Positions 24,980 to 34,343 of a stretch of DNA of 64,000 nt are shown here, one piece after another. The DNA is taken from NCBI RefSeq assembly GCF_041434935.1, contig NZ_CP107964.1, forward strand, positions 124,001 through 188,000. The letters run 5' to 3'. The notes under the pieces were generated by a model, which had not been told where the DNA came from, searched no databases, and was given only the letters and a program-made list of their open reading frames with translations. This DNA is from Kitasatospora sp. NBC_00374 (lineage in GTDB: Bacteria > Actinomycetota > Actinomycetes > Streptomycetales > Streptomycetaceae). Position 1 is the stretch's first letter, and each line of letters starts with the position of its first letter. Both the position numbers and the translations under genes were made by a program.

Positions 24980-27013
24980 TCAGGCGAGGTGGTCGGCGAC
25001 GGTGGCGGCGAACTCCGCCGGCGAGACGATGCGGATTCCGAGCTCCTCGGCCTTGGTGCGCTTGGAGCCGGCCTTCTCGCCCGCCACGAGCAGGGTGGTC
25101 TTCTTCGACACGGAGGAGGATGCCTTGCCGCCGGCGCGCTCGATCAGTTCGTTGACCTCGTTGCGGGACAGGCCGTCCAGCGGGCTGCCGGCCATGCTGC
25201 CGGTGACGACCACGCTCTGTCCGGTGAGCGGCCCCTGGGGACCGTCCTCCTGCGGGCCGGCGTTCGAGGGAGCGGTGGGCTCGGTGACGGCGGTGCCGAC
25301 GTTCTGGGCGATGAGCTTGTCCAGGACCGGGGCCAGGTCGGCCAGCTCCGCGACGATCACCTTGGCCTTCTCCACGCCGATGCCGTCGACCTCGGCGAGG
25401 GCTTCGGCGTCGGCGGCGCGGATGGCGGCCATGGAGCCGAAGTGGGCGGCGATCCGGCGGGACATCGTGCGGCCGGTGCCGCGGACACCGAGCGCGCAGA
25501 ACACCCGGTTCAGCGGGGCGTTGCGCGCGGTTTCGATGGCGGCGAGGAGGTTGTCGGTGCTGGTGTCGCCCATCCGCTCCAGCGCGAGGAGCTGGTCGCG
25601 GGTGAGGGCGAACAGGTCGGCGACGTCCTCGACCAGGCCGGCGTCGACCAGCTGCACGGCTCGGGTGCCGCCGAGGCCCTCGATGTCGAGCTGGTCGCGG
25701 CCGACCGCGTAGCGGATGGACGCGACCGCCTGGCAGCCGCGGCCGCGCGAGCAGCGCCAGCGCTGCTCGGAGGTGTCGATGGGGTCCCCGCAGCGCGGGC
25801 AGGCCTCGGGGAAGGCGATCGGCTGCTCCGCGCCGGTGCGCTGGTCGACGAGCGGCGCTTCCACCCGTGGGATCACGTCGCCGGCGCGGTAGACGAAGAC
25901 CTGGTCGCCGAGGAGGAGCCCGCGGCGGGTGATGTCGGCCGGGTTGTGGAGCGTGGCGTAGGTGATCGTGACGCCGTCGATGACCACGGGCTCCAGGACG
26001 GCCCGGGGCGCGATGATGCCGGTCCGCCCGACGTTCCACTCGACGCCCAGCAGCCGGGTGACCTTGTGCTCGGCTGCCAGCTTCCGCGCGACCGCCCACC
26101 GCGGCGCCCGGGAACCGGACCCGGCCTGCTGCTGGTCGGTGGCGGTGTCCGCCTTGATCACGACGCCGTCGATGCCGAACGGCAGCGCTGACCTCAGTGC
26201 GGCGACCTCCTCGACGCGCTGCTGGACCTCCTCCACGGTCGCGCAGCGTTGCGGGTGGGCCTCCGTGGTGGCGGCGGTGTTGGCGCCGAGCTCGGCGAGG
26301 CGGCCGAGCAGGGCGGTGTGGCCGAGGTCGTCGAGGCCGATGGCACCGTAGGCGAAGAACGTGAGTTCGACCCGGTAGGGGCGGTCCTTGGCCCGGAGCG
26401 TCCCGGCCGCGCCGCTGCGCGGGTGGGCGAAGGGCGTGGCGCCGTGTGCGGTGCGGACCTCGTTGGCGTGGTCGAACTGGTCCTGGGTGAGCAGGACCTC
26501 GCCGCGCAGCTCCAGGTCGAGGGGCTCGGTCAGCCGCGCGGGCAGGCCGAGGACGGCGTCGGCGGAGTGGGTGATGTCCTCGCCCGCGAGACCGTCGCCA
26601 CGGGTGAGGACCTGGACCAGGGAGCCGGCGCGGTAGCGGGCGGCGACGGCCAGGCCGTCGAGCTTGGGCTCCACGCACCAGCCGTCGACCGGACGGCCGA
26701 GGCGGCGCTCCAAGCCGGCGGCCCAGGCGGCGAGTTCGTCGGCGGAGAAGACGTTGTCCAGGCTGAGCATCGGCACGCTGTGCGGGACGTCGCCGGTGGC
26801 GGCGCCGCCGGCGACCTTGCCGGTGGGCGAGTCCGGGAGCACCTCGTCCGGGTGCGCGGCCTCGTACGCCTCGATGCCGCGCACCAGGGCGTCGTACTCG
26901 TCGTCGCCCAGCGGCGTGGATCCGTCGGCGTAGTAGGCCGCGGCCGCCTGGACGGCGGTGGCGACGGCGTCGGCGTAGGCGCTGGGGGTGGCCAGTGGGG
27001 CAGCGTCGGTCAT
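24980..27013 (-). CDS. ligA: NAD-dependent DNA ligase
   Basis: Predicted 677 residues from ATG 27013; 44 residues of longer frame are excluded because no site precedes them. Domain Ia, then the adenylation motif EPKLDGLAV with Lys117, [18 protein letters not shown], an OB fold, a four-Cys zinc finger (CPRCGDPI...CSRGRGC), helix-hairpin-helix repeats and a C-terminal BRCT domain ([12 protein letters not shown] to the end). It seals nicks in duplex DNA. Its sequence is relatively divergent, and with the repair remnants beside it this may be the accessory second LigA rather than the essential copy. Confidence 0.95.
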   Translation of the reverse strand: MTDAAPLATPSAYADAVATAVQAAAAYYADGSTPLGDDEYDALVRGIEAYEAAHPDEVLPDSPTGKVAGGAATGDVPHSVPMLSLDNVFSADELAAWAAGLERRLGRPVDGWCVEPKLDGLAVAARYRAGSLVQVLTRGDGLAGEDITHSADAVLGLPARLTEPLDLELRGEVLLTQDQFDHANEVRTAHGATPFAHPRSGAAGTLRAKDRPYRVELTFFAYGAIGLDDLGHTALLGRLAELGANTAATTEAHPQRCATVEEVQQRVEEVAALRSALPFGIDGVVIKADTATDQQQAGSGSRAPRWAVARKLAAEHKVTRLLGVEWNVGRTGIIAPRAVLEPVVIDGVTITYATLHNPADITRRGLLLGDQVFVYRAGDVIPRVEAPLVDQRTGAEQPIAFPEACPRCGDPIDTSEQRWRCSRGRGCQAVASIRYAVGRDQLDIEGLGGTRAVQLVDAGLVEDVADLFALTRDQLLALERMGDTSTDNLLAAIETARNAPLNRVFCALGVRGTGRTMSRRIAAHFGSMAAIRAADAEALAEVDGIGVEKAKVIVAELADLAPVLDKLIAQNVGTAVTEPTAPSNAGPQEDGPQGPLTGQSVVVTGSMAGSPLDGLSRNEVNELIERAGGKASSSVSKKTTLLVAGEKAGSKRTKAEELGIRIVSPAEFAATVADHLA

Positions 27014-27462
27014 GGGTCCATCATCCCGACCAGCACTGACACACGGATCCGCGTGCCCAGGTGGCGCCCGCCGCGGCGGCCTCAAGTCCCGCTCCGGTCG
27101 CTCCGCTGCCGGATCCGCGCCCTGCTCACCCGTCACATCAGTCACAGAGGCGATGTCGCAGGCCTGAGCCTGCGTTTGTCGCGGTTGTGGTCAAGGTGGT
27201 CCGGGTCACGGGTCTGTCCCGGCGGTGGTCGACGGCGACGGCGGTGCGCGGCGGTGGTGTGGTCCGGCGTCCGGGCAGGTCGGCGGCGGGGTGCGGCACG
27301 GTACGGAGGGCGGCGGCGCGGGTGGTTCCGGCCGTACATGTCACAGCACTGTTCTGGGGGCGGCCCGGGCGGAACGGTTCGTCCGGGCGGGCGGTCCTGG
27401 TCTTCGGAAACCCGCTCGCACCAAGCACCAGGCACCCGCCGCACCACCCGGAGGAATACACC
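27014..27462. other. Intergenic between ligA and lipoprotein gene
   Basis: This divergent spacer has no supported gene. It must hold the promoters for ligA (minus) and the DUF4232 lipoprotein (plus), but I see no convincing -10/-35 pair. Shadow frames here are Arg/Gly/Pro-rich only. Confidence 0.6.
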
Positions 27463-28119
27463 ATGCGCGTCAGCAAGCTCGCGTTCGCCGTCCTGGCCGT
27501 CGCCGCCGCCCTCTCGCTCACCGCCTGCCAGGACGACGAGACGGGCACCGCACAGGCCCAGACCGCGTCCACCGGCGCCTCCCCCAGCGGCGGTCCGGCC
27601 TCCGGCGGTCCGGCTTCGGGCGGTCCGGCCTCGGGCGGTCCAGGGAAGGGCAGCACGCCGCCCACCGCCGCACCGGCCGGCTCCACCGGGGCCGGGAAGA
27701 CCGCCAAGTGCCGGACCGCGGACCTGACCATCACCGCCGCGGACCGCACCATCACCGGCGACGCCGACAACACCGTCGTGGTCGAGTTGAAGAACCACAG
27801 CGGCAAGGACTGCACGCTCTCCGGGTACGCGGGCGTCGACCTGAAGACCTCCGCGGGCACGCTGTCCGCGAAGCGCTCCGGCGAGCCGGTCGTCGCGGGC
27901 GTCGTGAGGAGCGGCAAGTCGACGTACTTCGGCATCAGTTACCCGGCCAACACCTCGGGCGGCTCCGGCGTCCGGATCACCGGCCTGGTGGTGACCCCGC
28001 CTGATGAGACCCAGTCGGTCACCCTGCCCTGGCCGGGCGCCGGCTCACTGCCCGTCACGGACGGCAGCGGATCCCCGGTGAGGATCGGCCCGATGGGAAG
28101 CGCCGGCCAGGGCGAGTGA
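27463..28119 (+). CDS. DUF4232 domain lipoprotein
   Basis: Predicted 218 residues, ATG 27463 after GGAGGAATACACC. Signal peptide with lipobox LTAC (Cys22). A GGPAS repeat linker (four copies of about five residues) follows, then a DUF4232 beta-sandwich: TADLTITAAD, NTVVVELKNHSGKDCTLSGYAGVDL and a final PVTDGSGSPVRIGP, with a Cys pair likely to form a disulfide. Exported and lipid-anchored; function unknown but widespread in actinobacteria. Confidence 0.93.
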   Translation: MRVSKLAFAVLAVAAALSLTACQDDETGTAQAQTASTGASPSGGPASGGPASGGPASGGPGKGSTPPTAAPAGSTGAGKTAKCRTADLTITAADRTITGDADNTVVVELKNHSGKDCTLSGYAGVDLKTSAGTLSAKRSGEPVVAGVVRSGKSTYFGISYPANTSGGSGVRITGLVVTPPDETQSVTLPWPGAGSLPVTDGSGSPVRIGPMGSAGQGE

Positions 28120-28432
28120 CCGCGGGCGCCCCGCCCGGCCCGGCCCGTCGGTGGCGGCCAGCCCCGCATCCCCGCTCCGTGAGTCCGCTGCTTGGCCCTT
28201 GGCCGCGCTCCACCCCCGACCTCCGAGTATGGCTCTGTTCACGAGTACCAGCAGCAGTTGTTCACCGGTTCGAGCAGCGTCTGCGGTCGGCTGCGATTCG
28301 AACAGTGCAGGAGACTGGGCAGCGCCGAGGCAGCCGATTTCGGCTGAGGACCCTGTGTGTCGAGGCACTTCACGCCGGCCGGCCAGCCGGACACCGGTCG
28401 TCGAGTGCCAGCCCGCTGACTGACCCCGTGCG

Positions 28433-28457
28433 CCCCTGCCGGCTTGCGCGGCAGGGG
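28433..28457. terminator. Hairpin between convergent genes
   Basis: CCCCTGCCG (28433-28441) pairs perfectly with CGGCAGGGG (28449-28457) around a 7-base loop. It lies in the 492-bp space between convergent stops at 28119 and 28612 and could terminate both. The rest of that space shows no gene. Confidence 0.55.
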
Positions 28458-28611
28458 GACTTTGCTGCGCCGTTCTCTTGCTCACGGCTCCCGGGCCCGG
28501 GCTTCACCGCGTTCGTGCCGCGCGAGGGGCTGCGGCCCCTGCGCGACCCGGACGCGGCGAGCCGAACGACGACGGCGCGGGCCGTCCGATACGGGACGTG
28601 GCGGCGGGGGG

Positions 28612-29577
28612 CTACTTGGATTCGACTCGTCCTACCGGGTCGGGGCCGGTCGTCAGTGCCTCGCAAGCGGTCTGCCACGTGGGGGCGCCGGGGTGGAGCT
28701 GGGTGTGGAGGTAGGCCGCGGTGAGCCGGGCGAGGGCGGCGACTCGCTCGGGATTCTCGTCGGTTGTCTCGGCGGCGTCGTATCCGGCGATCCCGCCGAG
28801 TCCGTGCTCCGCGTCGAACAGGGTGAGCAGGGTCTTGGGGCCGGGGGCGAGGGTGTAGGGGTCGGCGTGCCAGTCCGGCCCCATGTCCGTGAAGTGGAGG
28901 GGGTCGTCCTTGTCGCCGGCGACGACCAGCGCGGGTGCGGTCATGGTGGAGAAGTCGACGGCCCCGATGATCGGCCACTGCTCGGCCATGGGTCCGTTGA
29001 GGGCGTCGCCGCCCCTGCCGGGCGCGGCGAGCAGCACGCCCGCCTTGATCCGGGGCTCGACGAGGTGCACCACGTTCCCGGTGTCGGGGTCGGTGAGCCC
29101 GGCGCCCAGCAGGAGGGCGGCGGTGAAGCCGCCGAGCGAGTGTCCGACGAGGGCGACCTTGGTGTGGTCGATCCGTCCGGCGAGCTGCGGCACGGTGTGC
29201 TCGATGACGTCGAGCCGGTCGAGAATGTGCGTCATGTCCTCGGCGCGGGAGCGCCAGAAGTCGGGTGCGCCGGGGGCGTCGGCGACCAGGTGGCTCAGTG
29301 TCCTTGAGGTGAGGTGAGTGGGCTGGACGACGACGAATCCGTGTGCCGCCCAGAAGTCGGCGAGCGGTGCATAGCCGTTGAGCGAGGAGAGGTTGTTCGA
29401 GGGGCCGTGGCCGTGGGAGAGAAGGATGACGGGGAGGCTGGTCCCGGTCGCGGGTGCGGAGACGCGCACCTGGAGGTCCACGGGACGTCCGGGCACGGGC
29501 AGGACCACGGGGCTGAATGACAGGACCGGGACGGGCGAGCCCAAGGCGTCGGCGCTGGTGGTGGTGGATGTGCTCAC
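28612..29577 (-). CDS. Alpha/beta hydrolase (chlorophyllase/PAF-AH-like)
   Basis: Predicted 321 residues from GTG 29577 (GAAAGGGAACC upstream). VILLSHGHGPSNNLSSLNGYAPLADFWAAHGFVVVQPTH is the oxyanion region, VALVGHSLGGFTAALLLGAGL carries the nucleophile Ser, and VVAGDKDDPLHF plus DAEHGLGGI supply the acid and His. The fold is like dienelactone hydrolase/chlorophyllase esterases. It is divergent from a TetR gene with strong palindromes in the spacer, so it is probably induced by a compound it hydrolyses. Confidence 0.92.
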   Translation of the reverse strand: MSTSTTTSADALGSPVPVLSFSPVVLPVPGRPVDLQVRVSAPATGTSLPVILLSHGHGPSNNLSSLNGYAPLADFWAAHGFVVVQPTHLTSRTLSHLVADAPGAPDFWRSRAEDMTHILDRLDVIEHTVPQLAGRIDHTKVALVGHSLGGFTAALLLGAGLTDPDTGNVVHLVEPRIKAGVLLAAPGRGGDALNGPMAEQWPIIGAVDFSTMTAPALVVAGDKDDPLHFTDMGPDWHADPYTLAPGPKTLLTLFDAEHGLGGIAGYDAAETTDENPERVAALARLTAAYLHTQLHPGAPTWQTACEALTTGPDPVGRVESK

Positions 29578-29654
29578 GATGGTGGTTCCCTTTCGTGGTG
29601 CCTGCCGCTCCCGGTCTCCCTGCGACCGGGAGCGGAGAAGACAGTCAGGGCATC

Positions 29655-29717
29655 CCGTTTCGGATATCCTGAAACGGAACGTTGCTCCACTTAATATCCG
29701 GAGCGATGCTCCGTTTT
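29655..29717. promoter_or_regulatory. Palindromic TetR operators in the hydrolase/TetR spacer
   Basis: The spacer contains CCGTTTC (29655-29661) facing GAAACGG (29671-29677), then CGGAACGTTGCTCC (from 29675) and CGGAGCGATGCTCCG (29699-29713), two versions of a CGGA-nnnnnnn-TCCG palindrome with centres 24 bp apart. They sit between divergent starts at 29577 and 29744, where the neighbouring TetR would repress both genes. Confidence 0.75.
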
Positions 29718-29743
29718 GTCAAGCGGTGTCGAAGGAGAACGTG

Positions 29744-30337
29744 ATGACCGAAAGCCCTGCAGGGGAGGTGCCGTCCCGAAGCAAGCGGGCCGACGCCCAG
29801 CGCAACCGGCAGACGGTGCTCACCGCCGCCGCCGAGGTCTTCGTCGCCTCCGGCGTCGACGCGCCCATCCGCCAGATCGCAGCCCAGGCAGGCGTCGGGA
29901 TGGCCACGATCTACCGCCACTTCCCGACCCGGGCGGATCTCGTCACCGCCGTCTACCGCCACCAGATCGAGGCATGCGCCGAGGCCGGCCCGAACCTGCT
30001 GGCCAGCACCGGCTCACCGCTCGACGCGCTACGCCAGTGGATCGACCTCTTCGTCGACTTCCTGGTCACCAAGCACGGACTCGCCGACGCCCTGCAGTCC
30101 GACAGCGACCGCTTCGCCGCGCTGCACGCCTACTTCCTCGACCGCCTCTTGCCCGTCTGCGCCCAACTGCTCGACGCCGCGGTCGAGGCCGGTGACATCA
30201 GGGCCGGCACGCAGCCCTACGAGCTGATGCGCGGCATCGGCAACCTCTGCATCGGACGCGACAACGATCCCCGCTACGACCCCCGACGCCTGATCGCCCT
30301 CCTCCTCCAGGGACTTCAGCAACCGCAGACGTCCTGA
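29744..30337 (+). CDS. TetR/AcrR family regulator
   Basis: Predicted 197 residues, ATG 29744 after GAAGGAGAACG. HTH: VLTAAAEVFVASGVDAPIRQIAAQAGVGMATIYRHFPTRADLVTAVYR. The C-terminal domain (EACAEAGPNLLASTGSPLDALRQWIDLFVDFLVTKHGLADAL) is of the common SACE_7040-like ligand-binding type. It probably represses itself and the divergent hydrolase through the palindromes at 29655-29717. Confidence 0.93.
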   Translation: MTESPAGEVPSRSKRADAQRNRQTVLTAAAEVFVASGVDAPIRQIAAQAGVGMATIYRHFPTRADLVTAVYRHQIEACAEAGPNLLASTGSPLDALRQWIDLFVDFLVTKHGLADALQSDSDRFAALHAYFLDRLLPVCAQLLDAAVEAGDIRAGTQPYELMRGIGNLCIGRDNDPRYDPRRLIALLLQGLQQPQTS

Positions 30338-30467
30338 TGCCGACGAGCGGACGTCGCGACCTGCTCCCTGCACTCTCCGAGATGCCGTCCGTCACGGTCC
30401 CGGCCAATGCGCTGTCCCGTAGGTCGACGGCTGCGGCCTCGCGGCATACCGGCGCCGGTTGTTGACC

Positions 30468-30803
30468 ATGTTCGATGTGGGGGCGTTCGTGTTCCAGTTG
30501 CGGTGCGAGGCGGTCCGTTGGGTGGACGACGAGCCGTGGCCCGGAGTGGTGGAGGTCCGGTTCGCGGACGCGGCGGGACGGCGCTGGTCGCTGTTCGACA
30601 AGGCCCCGGTCTTCGCGGCCCCGGGCGGGCTCGGCCCGCACTCCGCCTACCCGGTGGAGGTCACCGTCGCCTGCGTGGTCGTCGAAGGCCCCGTCCTGCC
30701 GCAGGACGACGAGGTCGTCACCGTGTCCACCTCGCCTCACGGCGTCGCGACGCCGGACGGACGCGAGGAGTTCACCGTGAGACGGGACCGGCTCATCCGC
30801 TGA
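30468..30803 (+). CDS. Small conserved hypothetical protein
   Basis: Predicted 111 residues from ATG 30468 (GTTGACC upstream; no strong site). The sequence VFQLRCEAVRWVDDEPWPGVVEVRFADAAGRRWSLFDKAPVFAAPG is beta-rich with good codon usage, resembling small streptomycete proteins of unknown function. It is preceded by 130 bp without a gene and followed by the lipoprotein gene 186 bp later. No catalytic motif seen. Confidence 0.7.
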   Translation: MFDVGAFVFQLRCEAVRWVDDEPWPGVVEVRFADAAGRRWSLFDKAPVFAAPGGLGPHSAYPVEVTVACVVVEGPVLPQDDEVVTVSTSPHGVATPDGREEFTVRRDRLIR

Positions 30804-30989
30804 GCGCGAGGTCCTGGAGCCGCGCGACGCCGAGCATCTGATAGTGCGGATCGCCCGCCCGGGACACCGCCCGGTCCGGCCGCCGGCCCGTTCCCGTCCA
30901 GTTCCCACCCGGCGGGATATTCCCGACGGGGGTACCCCGTTCGGCCCCATACTGGCCCCTGCCCGCGTCAGTTGAGGAGAAGGAAACCC

Positions 30990-31793
30990 ATGCTCTCGAA
31001 GCGTCTTGTCGCCACCGCCGTCGCCTGTTCGGCCCTGATCGTGGGAGCGAGCGGGTGCGGCCAGGACAAGGCCCCGGCCGCCGCCACCGCGTCCGCGGCG
31101 GCCTCCTCCACGAGTGCGGGCGCGGCCGGGCACCTGGACACCGGCAAGCTGACCGCCGCCGAGATCGAGAAGCAGGCCCGCGACGCGATGGCCTCACTGT
31201 CCTCGGTCAAGGTCGCCGGAAACCTGGTGACGGACGGCCAGAAGATGACCCTCGACCTGGCGACCGACACCAAGGGCAACTGCCAGGGCAAGGTCGGCAT
31301 CGCCGACATGGGCGAGATCGAGATCATCCACACCGCCGGCGTGAGCTACATGAAGCCCGACGCCGCCTTCTGGAAGGCCATCGGCGGCCGCGGAACCAAC
31401 CCCCAGGCCGGCGCGATGGCCGCCGAACTCTTCAAGGGCCGCTACCTGACCGGCGCCAAGGACGACCCCAAGCTCGCCGGGCTCGCCGCCATGTGCGACC
31501 TGGTCAAGGCGATGACCGACGACGAGGAGACCGACCCCGACGCGGTGAAGGGCGCCGCCGCCACCGTCAACGGCGTCAAGACCTTCACCGTGGTCACCAC
31601 CGACGACGACGGCGCGAAGACCACCGCCTACGTCGCCACCGACGGCAAGCCCTACCTGGTCAAGGTCACCCACGACGGCAAGGAGCCCGGCGAGATGGTC
31701 TTCAGCGACTTCGACAAGCCCATCACCGTCCAGGCCCCGCCGGCCGACAACGTCATCGACTACTCGCAGTTCAAGGCCAAGCTCACAGCCTGA
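30990..31793 (+). CDS. LppX/LolA-like lipoprotein
   Basis: Predicted 267 residues, ATG 30990 after GAGGAGAAGG. Signal peptide with ASGC lipobox (Cys at about 22), an Ala/Ser linker, then an all-beta half-barrel as in the LppX/LprAFG group: EIEKQARDAMASLSSVKVAGNLVTDGQKMTLDLATD, GEIEIIHTAGVSYMKPDAAFWKAIGG and VKTFTVVTTDDDGAKTTAYVATDGKPYLVKVTHDG. These are thought to carry lipids or act as cell-envelope sensors. Probably monocistronic. Confidence 0.93.
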   Translation: MLSKRLVATAVACSALIVGASGCGQDKAPAAATASAAASSTSAGAAGHLDTGKLTAAEIEKQARDAMASLSSVKVAGNLVTDGQKMTLDLATDTKGNCQGKVGIADMGEIEIIHTAGVSYMKPDAAFWKAIGGRGTNPQAGAMAAELFKGRYLTGAKDDPKLAGLAAMCDLVKAMTDDEETDPDAVKGAAATVNGVKTFTVVTTDDDGAKTTAYVATDGKPYLVKVTHDGKEPGEMVFSDFDKPITVQAPPADNVIDYSQFKAKLTA

Positions 31794-32240
31794 CGAACCA
31801 CCACCCGCCGCCGCGGGCGCCCCGGGCGCCCGCGAGACGAGGTACGCAAGGGAGCAGGCCCGCCGTCCTGCCCGGACCGCGGGGCGGCGCTGGTCAGGTG
31901 GCCGCGTCGGTGTCCGGCGGCACGCCCGGGCCCGCTCGTGATCCAAGCCGCCACGGGGCCTGCACTTCGCACCTCCTCCTTCGAGGTGTCTTCAGGTGTC
32001 GAAAGGGATCCAGGCCCGGCGTCCGGGCAGCGGACCGTGACGATCGTGGCGGCCCCGGGCTTGATCCACCCGACGGACAGCGGAGACCAGCGGCCTCGGC
32101 CAACGGGCGGTGCCCACCGGTGAGGTGTGCGTCTCGTGCGGGCGGGCACCAGCGGGCTGGTCACCGGCCCTCCTCCCCGGGCGGTGCCGGGCCCACTCGT
32201 GCGCCCGGCCCCGGGGCACGGGGCTGCCCCGTGCCCCGTG
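31794..32240. other. Intergenic, no gene seen
   Basis: No supported reading frame. A short hairpin (CACCTC/GAGGTG around 31970-31988) is the only structure noted. Space between convergent genes, so probably transcription ends here. Confidence 0.55.
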
Positions 32241-33257
32241 TCACCGCGCGTACGCCTTGCGGCACATGTCGACCAGGTTCCCGGGCAGGCCGTACCGGCC
32301 GCCCTGCGCGCAGACGTCCGCCGGCGCGAAGGGCGGCTGCTTGGAGTGCGGCGGCTTCGGTTCCCGGGGCCGGGTGGGCCCGGAGGCGCGGCCGGAGGAG
32401 CGTGCGGGCCTGGAACGGGAAGGTGCGGCCGGAGGGCCGGGCGCGACATCGGCGCCCCGGTACTCGGGCTCCAGGGCATCGTCCGGCTCCGGCTCCGGCT
32501 CCGGCTCCGGTTCCGGGGCCGGCGGCGGGGTGGGGATCGGAGCGGCGGCCTGACCCAGCGGCGTGGCAGCGGGCTCGGGCATCGGTACCGGCGCGTGCTC
32601 CAGGGCCTGCAGGACCGGCGCGGCGGTGAGCTCGGACGCGGTGATCCGCTCGGTCCGGCCGCGCTCGGGGGCGATCCGCTCGGCCCCGGTGACCACCGCG
32701 GCGGCAACCACCAGGGCGAGCACGGCACTCCGCCGGGCCGCCGGGGCGGAGAGCGCCCGGGCGCCCGAGGCGGCCGTGCGCGCGGCCGCGCCCGGGCCTC
32801 GGCGGAGATGGCCGGCCGGCACGCCGGCGGACGCCGCAACGGCGGTGCCCGGAGCCGGGCCGGCGGCGGCTTGCCGGGCGGCCAGCGCCTCGCAGACACG
32901 GGCGTTGATGGTCGTGTGCCAGTAGGCGAGGGCCCCGGTGAGGGACCACACGGCCGCCGTCTCCCGGTAGAGCCGGGCCGCGAGCCGGTGGTCGCCCGAC
33001 CGGTGCGCCAGGTAGGCCCGGACCTCCTGCACCCGCAGCACGTCCGGGTGTTCGGGGCCGGCTTCTGCCGCCAGCTCGTGCTGGAGCTGCTCGGCCAGCT
33101 GCCAGGCCTCCGCCGTCCGCCCGGCCCGGACGGCCGCCCCGATCCGGCGCATGGCCGGGGACGCCTCGCCGTCGGCCAGGCCGTTCGCCAGCCCGGGCGG
33201 CGGCGAGACGGCCGGGCCGTTGTCGGCCGCCACAATGCCCTGTCTCGGTCGCGTCAT
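32241..33257 (-). CDS. Single-pass membrane protein with Pro/Glu linker
   Basis: Predicted 338 residues, ATG 33257 after GGAGGAAGCGCAG. Residues ~25-120 are an alpha-helical region (MRRIGAAVRAGRTAEAWQLAEQLQHELAAEAGPEHPDVLRVQEVRAYLAHRSGDHRLAARLYRETAAVW) resembling TPR-type helices of streptomycete regulators. A membrane helix lies at about 170-185 (AVLALVVAAAVVTG), then a Pro-Glu repeat (APEPEPEPEPEPDD) and a C-terminal segment ADVCAQGGRYGLPGNLVDMCRKAYAR with two Cys. Probably an N-in protein with an exported tail; function unknown. Confidence 0.85.
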   Translation of the reverse strand: MTRPRQGIVAADNGPAVSPPPGLANGLADGEASPAMRRIGAAVRAGRTAEAWQLAEQLQHELAAEAGPEHPDVLRVQEVRAYLAHRSGDHRLAARLYRETAAVWSLTGALAYWHTTINARVCEALAARQAAAGPAPGTAVAASAGVPAGHLRRGPGAAARTAASGARALSAPAARRSAVLALVVAAAVVTGAERIAPERGRTERITASELTAAPVLQALEHAPVPMPEPAATPLGQAAAPIPTPPPAPEPEPEPEPEPDDALEPEYRGADVAPGPPAAPSRSRPARSSGRASGPTRPREPKPPHSKQPPFAPADVCAQGGRYGLPGNLVDMCRKAYAR

Positions 33258-33969
33258 CTGCGCTTCCTCCCGTCGTCGGGTCAACGATGGCGGCCACGGG
33301 GCGCTACGGGTGGGAGGCCCACGGGCCACGACCAGGTGATTCACCCGAGGTCCACCGCACCGGTCCGCCAATCTGCCTGCACCCCGACGCGCCGGCGCGC
33401 GCTCGCTCACGCGCTCGACGGCTGGGGGATCAGCTGCCCGAGCGGAGATCCAGGTGGTCGGCTGCCCTTCGATCAGACCGTAGGAGCCCTGGCCGTAGAG
33501 AGTCGCGGTGACCTTCGGTACGCCGATCGGGGAGTGCTCGTTGACGAGGCACCCGGTGTCGCCGTCCCCCACCCGCCGGCCCGGGTGGTGGTGCCGATGA
33601 CCGCGGCATCCGGTCATGCCGAGCCGGCTATCGAGCGTCGGCGAAAGGCCGGGCAGGCGGAACCTACCTGACTCGGCACCAGGGGTGCTTCGAGGCCGGG
33701 CTGCTGCCGCCGGGTCATCGTGAAGGCCGTCGAGCACCGTCATTGCCGCCTCGGGACCGGGCGGCGCGTGTCCGTGAGCCTGCGTGGTGGGGCCCGGCCG
33801 CCGGGGGTGTGCGGCCGGGCCGGGATCGGCGGCGGGATCAGCGTGGACGTCCCGTCCCCGGCTGCGACCGTACGGCACACTCCCGCCCTGGCCGGCGTGG
33901 ACGCGCGGCCGAGCTGCAGGTGAGGGAGACAGACCGTGCGGGCGCCGTGTGCGCGGCCCGGCGCAGGGG
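33258..33969. other. Long intergenic stretch before tRNA-like copy A
   Basis: No complete gene. On the minus strand a protein-like fragment reads GCLVNEHSPIGVPKVTATLYGQGSYGLIEGQPTTW (about 33440-33560), with no start or domain I recognise; it may be a remnant. The rest is low-complexity GC-rich sequence. Confidence 0.5.
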
Positions 33970-34065
33970 CGGAGAGGGCAGGATTCGAACCTGCGCGGGC
34001 CCCAGGGGGACCCTGCTCGGCCATCGCTGGCCAGGCACCCGATGAACCGCTCCGGGCACCTCTCC
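33970..34065 (-). ncRNA. tRNA-Ser-like RNA with GNRA-capped arm, copy A
   Basis: A 96-nt cloverleaf: acceptor GGAGAGG/CCTCTCC with discriminator G; U8; D arm CCCG/CGGG with loop GAGCGGTTCAT (A14, GG pair); T arm GCAGG-TTCGAAT-CCTGC; long variable arm GGG-T-CCC...GGG-CCC. In place of the anticodon arm is TGCCTGGCCA-GCGA-TGGCCGAGCA, a 10-bp stem (one C-A mismatch, one U-G) capped by the GNRA tetraloop GCGA, so there is no anticodon. Serine-type features (G73, long variable arm) are kept. No CCA is encoded. A promoter-like module with 11-bp repeats lies upstream. Confidence 0.88.
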
Positions 34066-34090
34066 CTGTCCGGGACCCATCTCGCGTTCC

Positions 34091-34146
34091 CTGACGTGCC
34101 CTCAGGATGCCCCGGGCACCTGACCCGGTGCTGACGCCCGGCTGAC
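34091..34146 (-). promoter_or_regulatory. Promoter module of tRNA-like copy A
   Basis: On the plus strand CTGAC occurs at 34120, 34131 and 34142 (period 11 bp) and again at 34091, 29 bp closer to the RNA. The same spacing is found at copies B and D. Read toward the RNA, the GTCAG repeats end 10 bp before CATCCT, a plausible -10, the geometry of an OmpR/PhoP-type activator site. Which regulator binds is unknown. Confidence 0.7.
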
Positions 34147-34343
34147 CCCCGCACCGTCCCACCCGGCCGCCGCCGGCTCCGCGGCCCGGCACGGGATACG
34201 GCGCTCTGCCTGCTGTCAGGCGGCGACCCGGGGCGCCCGGCGGTGCGACGCCCACGCGCGGGCGAAGGCGCGGGTGCGGTGCGGGTGCGGGTGCGGGCCG
34301 CGGGGGGCCTCGCCGGGCGCCGGAGCCGGCGCCGGGCATGGCC

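Noticed and set aside
27138..27935. Minus-strand frame opposite the DUF4232 lipoprotein
   Set aside because: Shadow of a gene with a clear lipobox, ribosome site and family match on the plus strand.
33970..34065. Calling the tRNA-like loci ordinary tRNA-Ser genes
   Set aside because: The anticodon position has a GNRA tetraloop on a ~10-bp stem, so a 7-base anticodon loop cannot be drawn without breaking pairs.
34091..34146. Identifying the 11-bp repeats as classical PhoP boxes
   Set aside because: The period and position fit, but the unit is GTCAG and not the GTTCAC-type consensus, so the regulator stays open.
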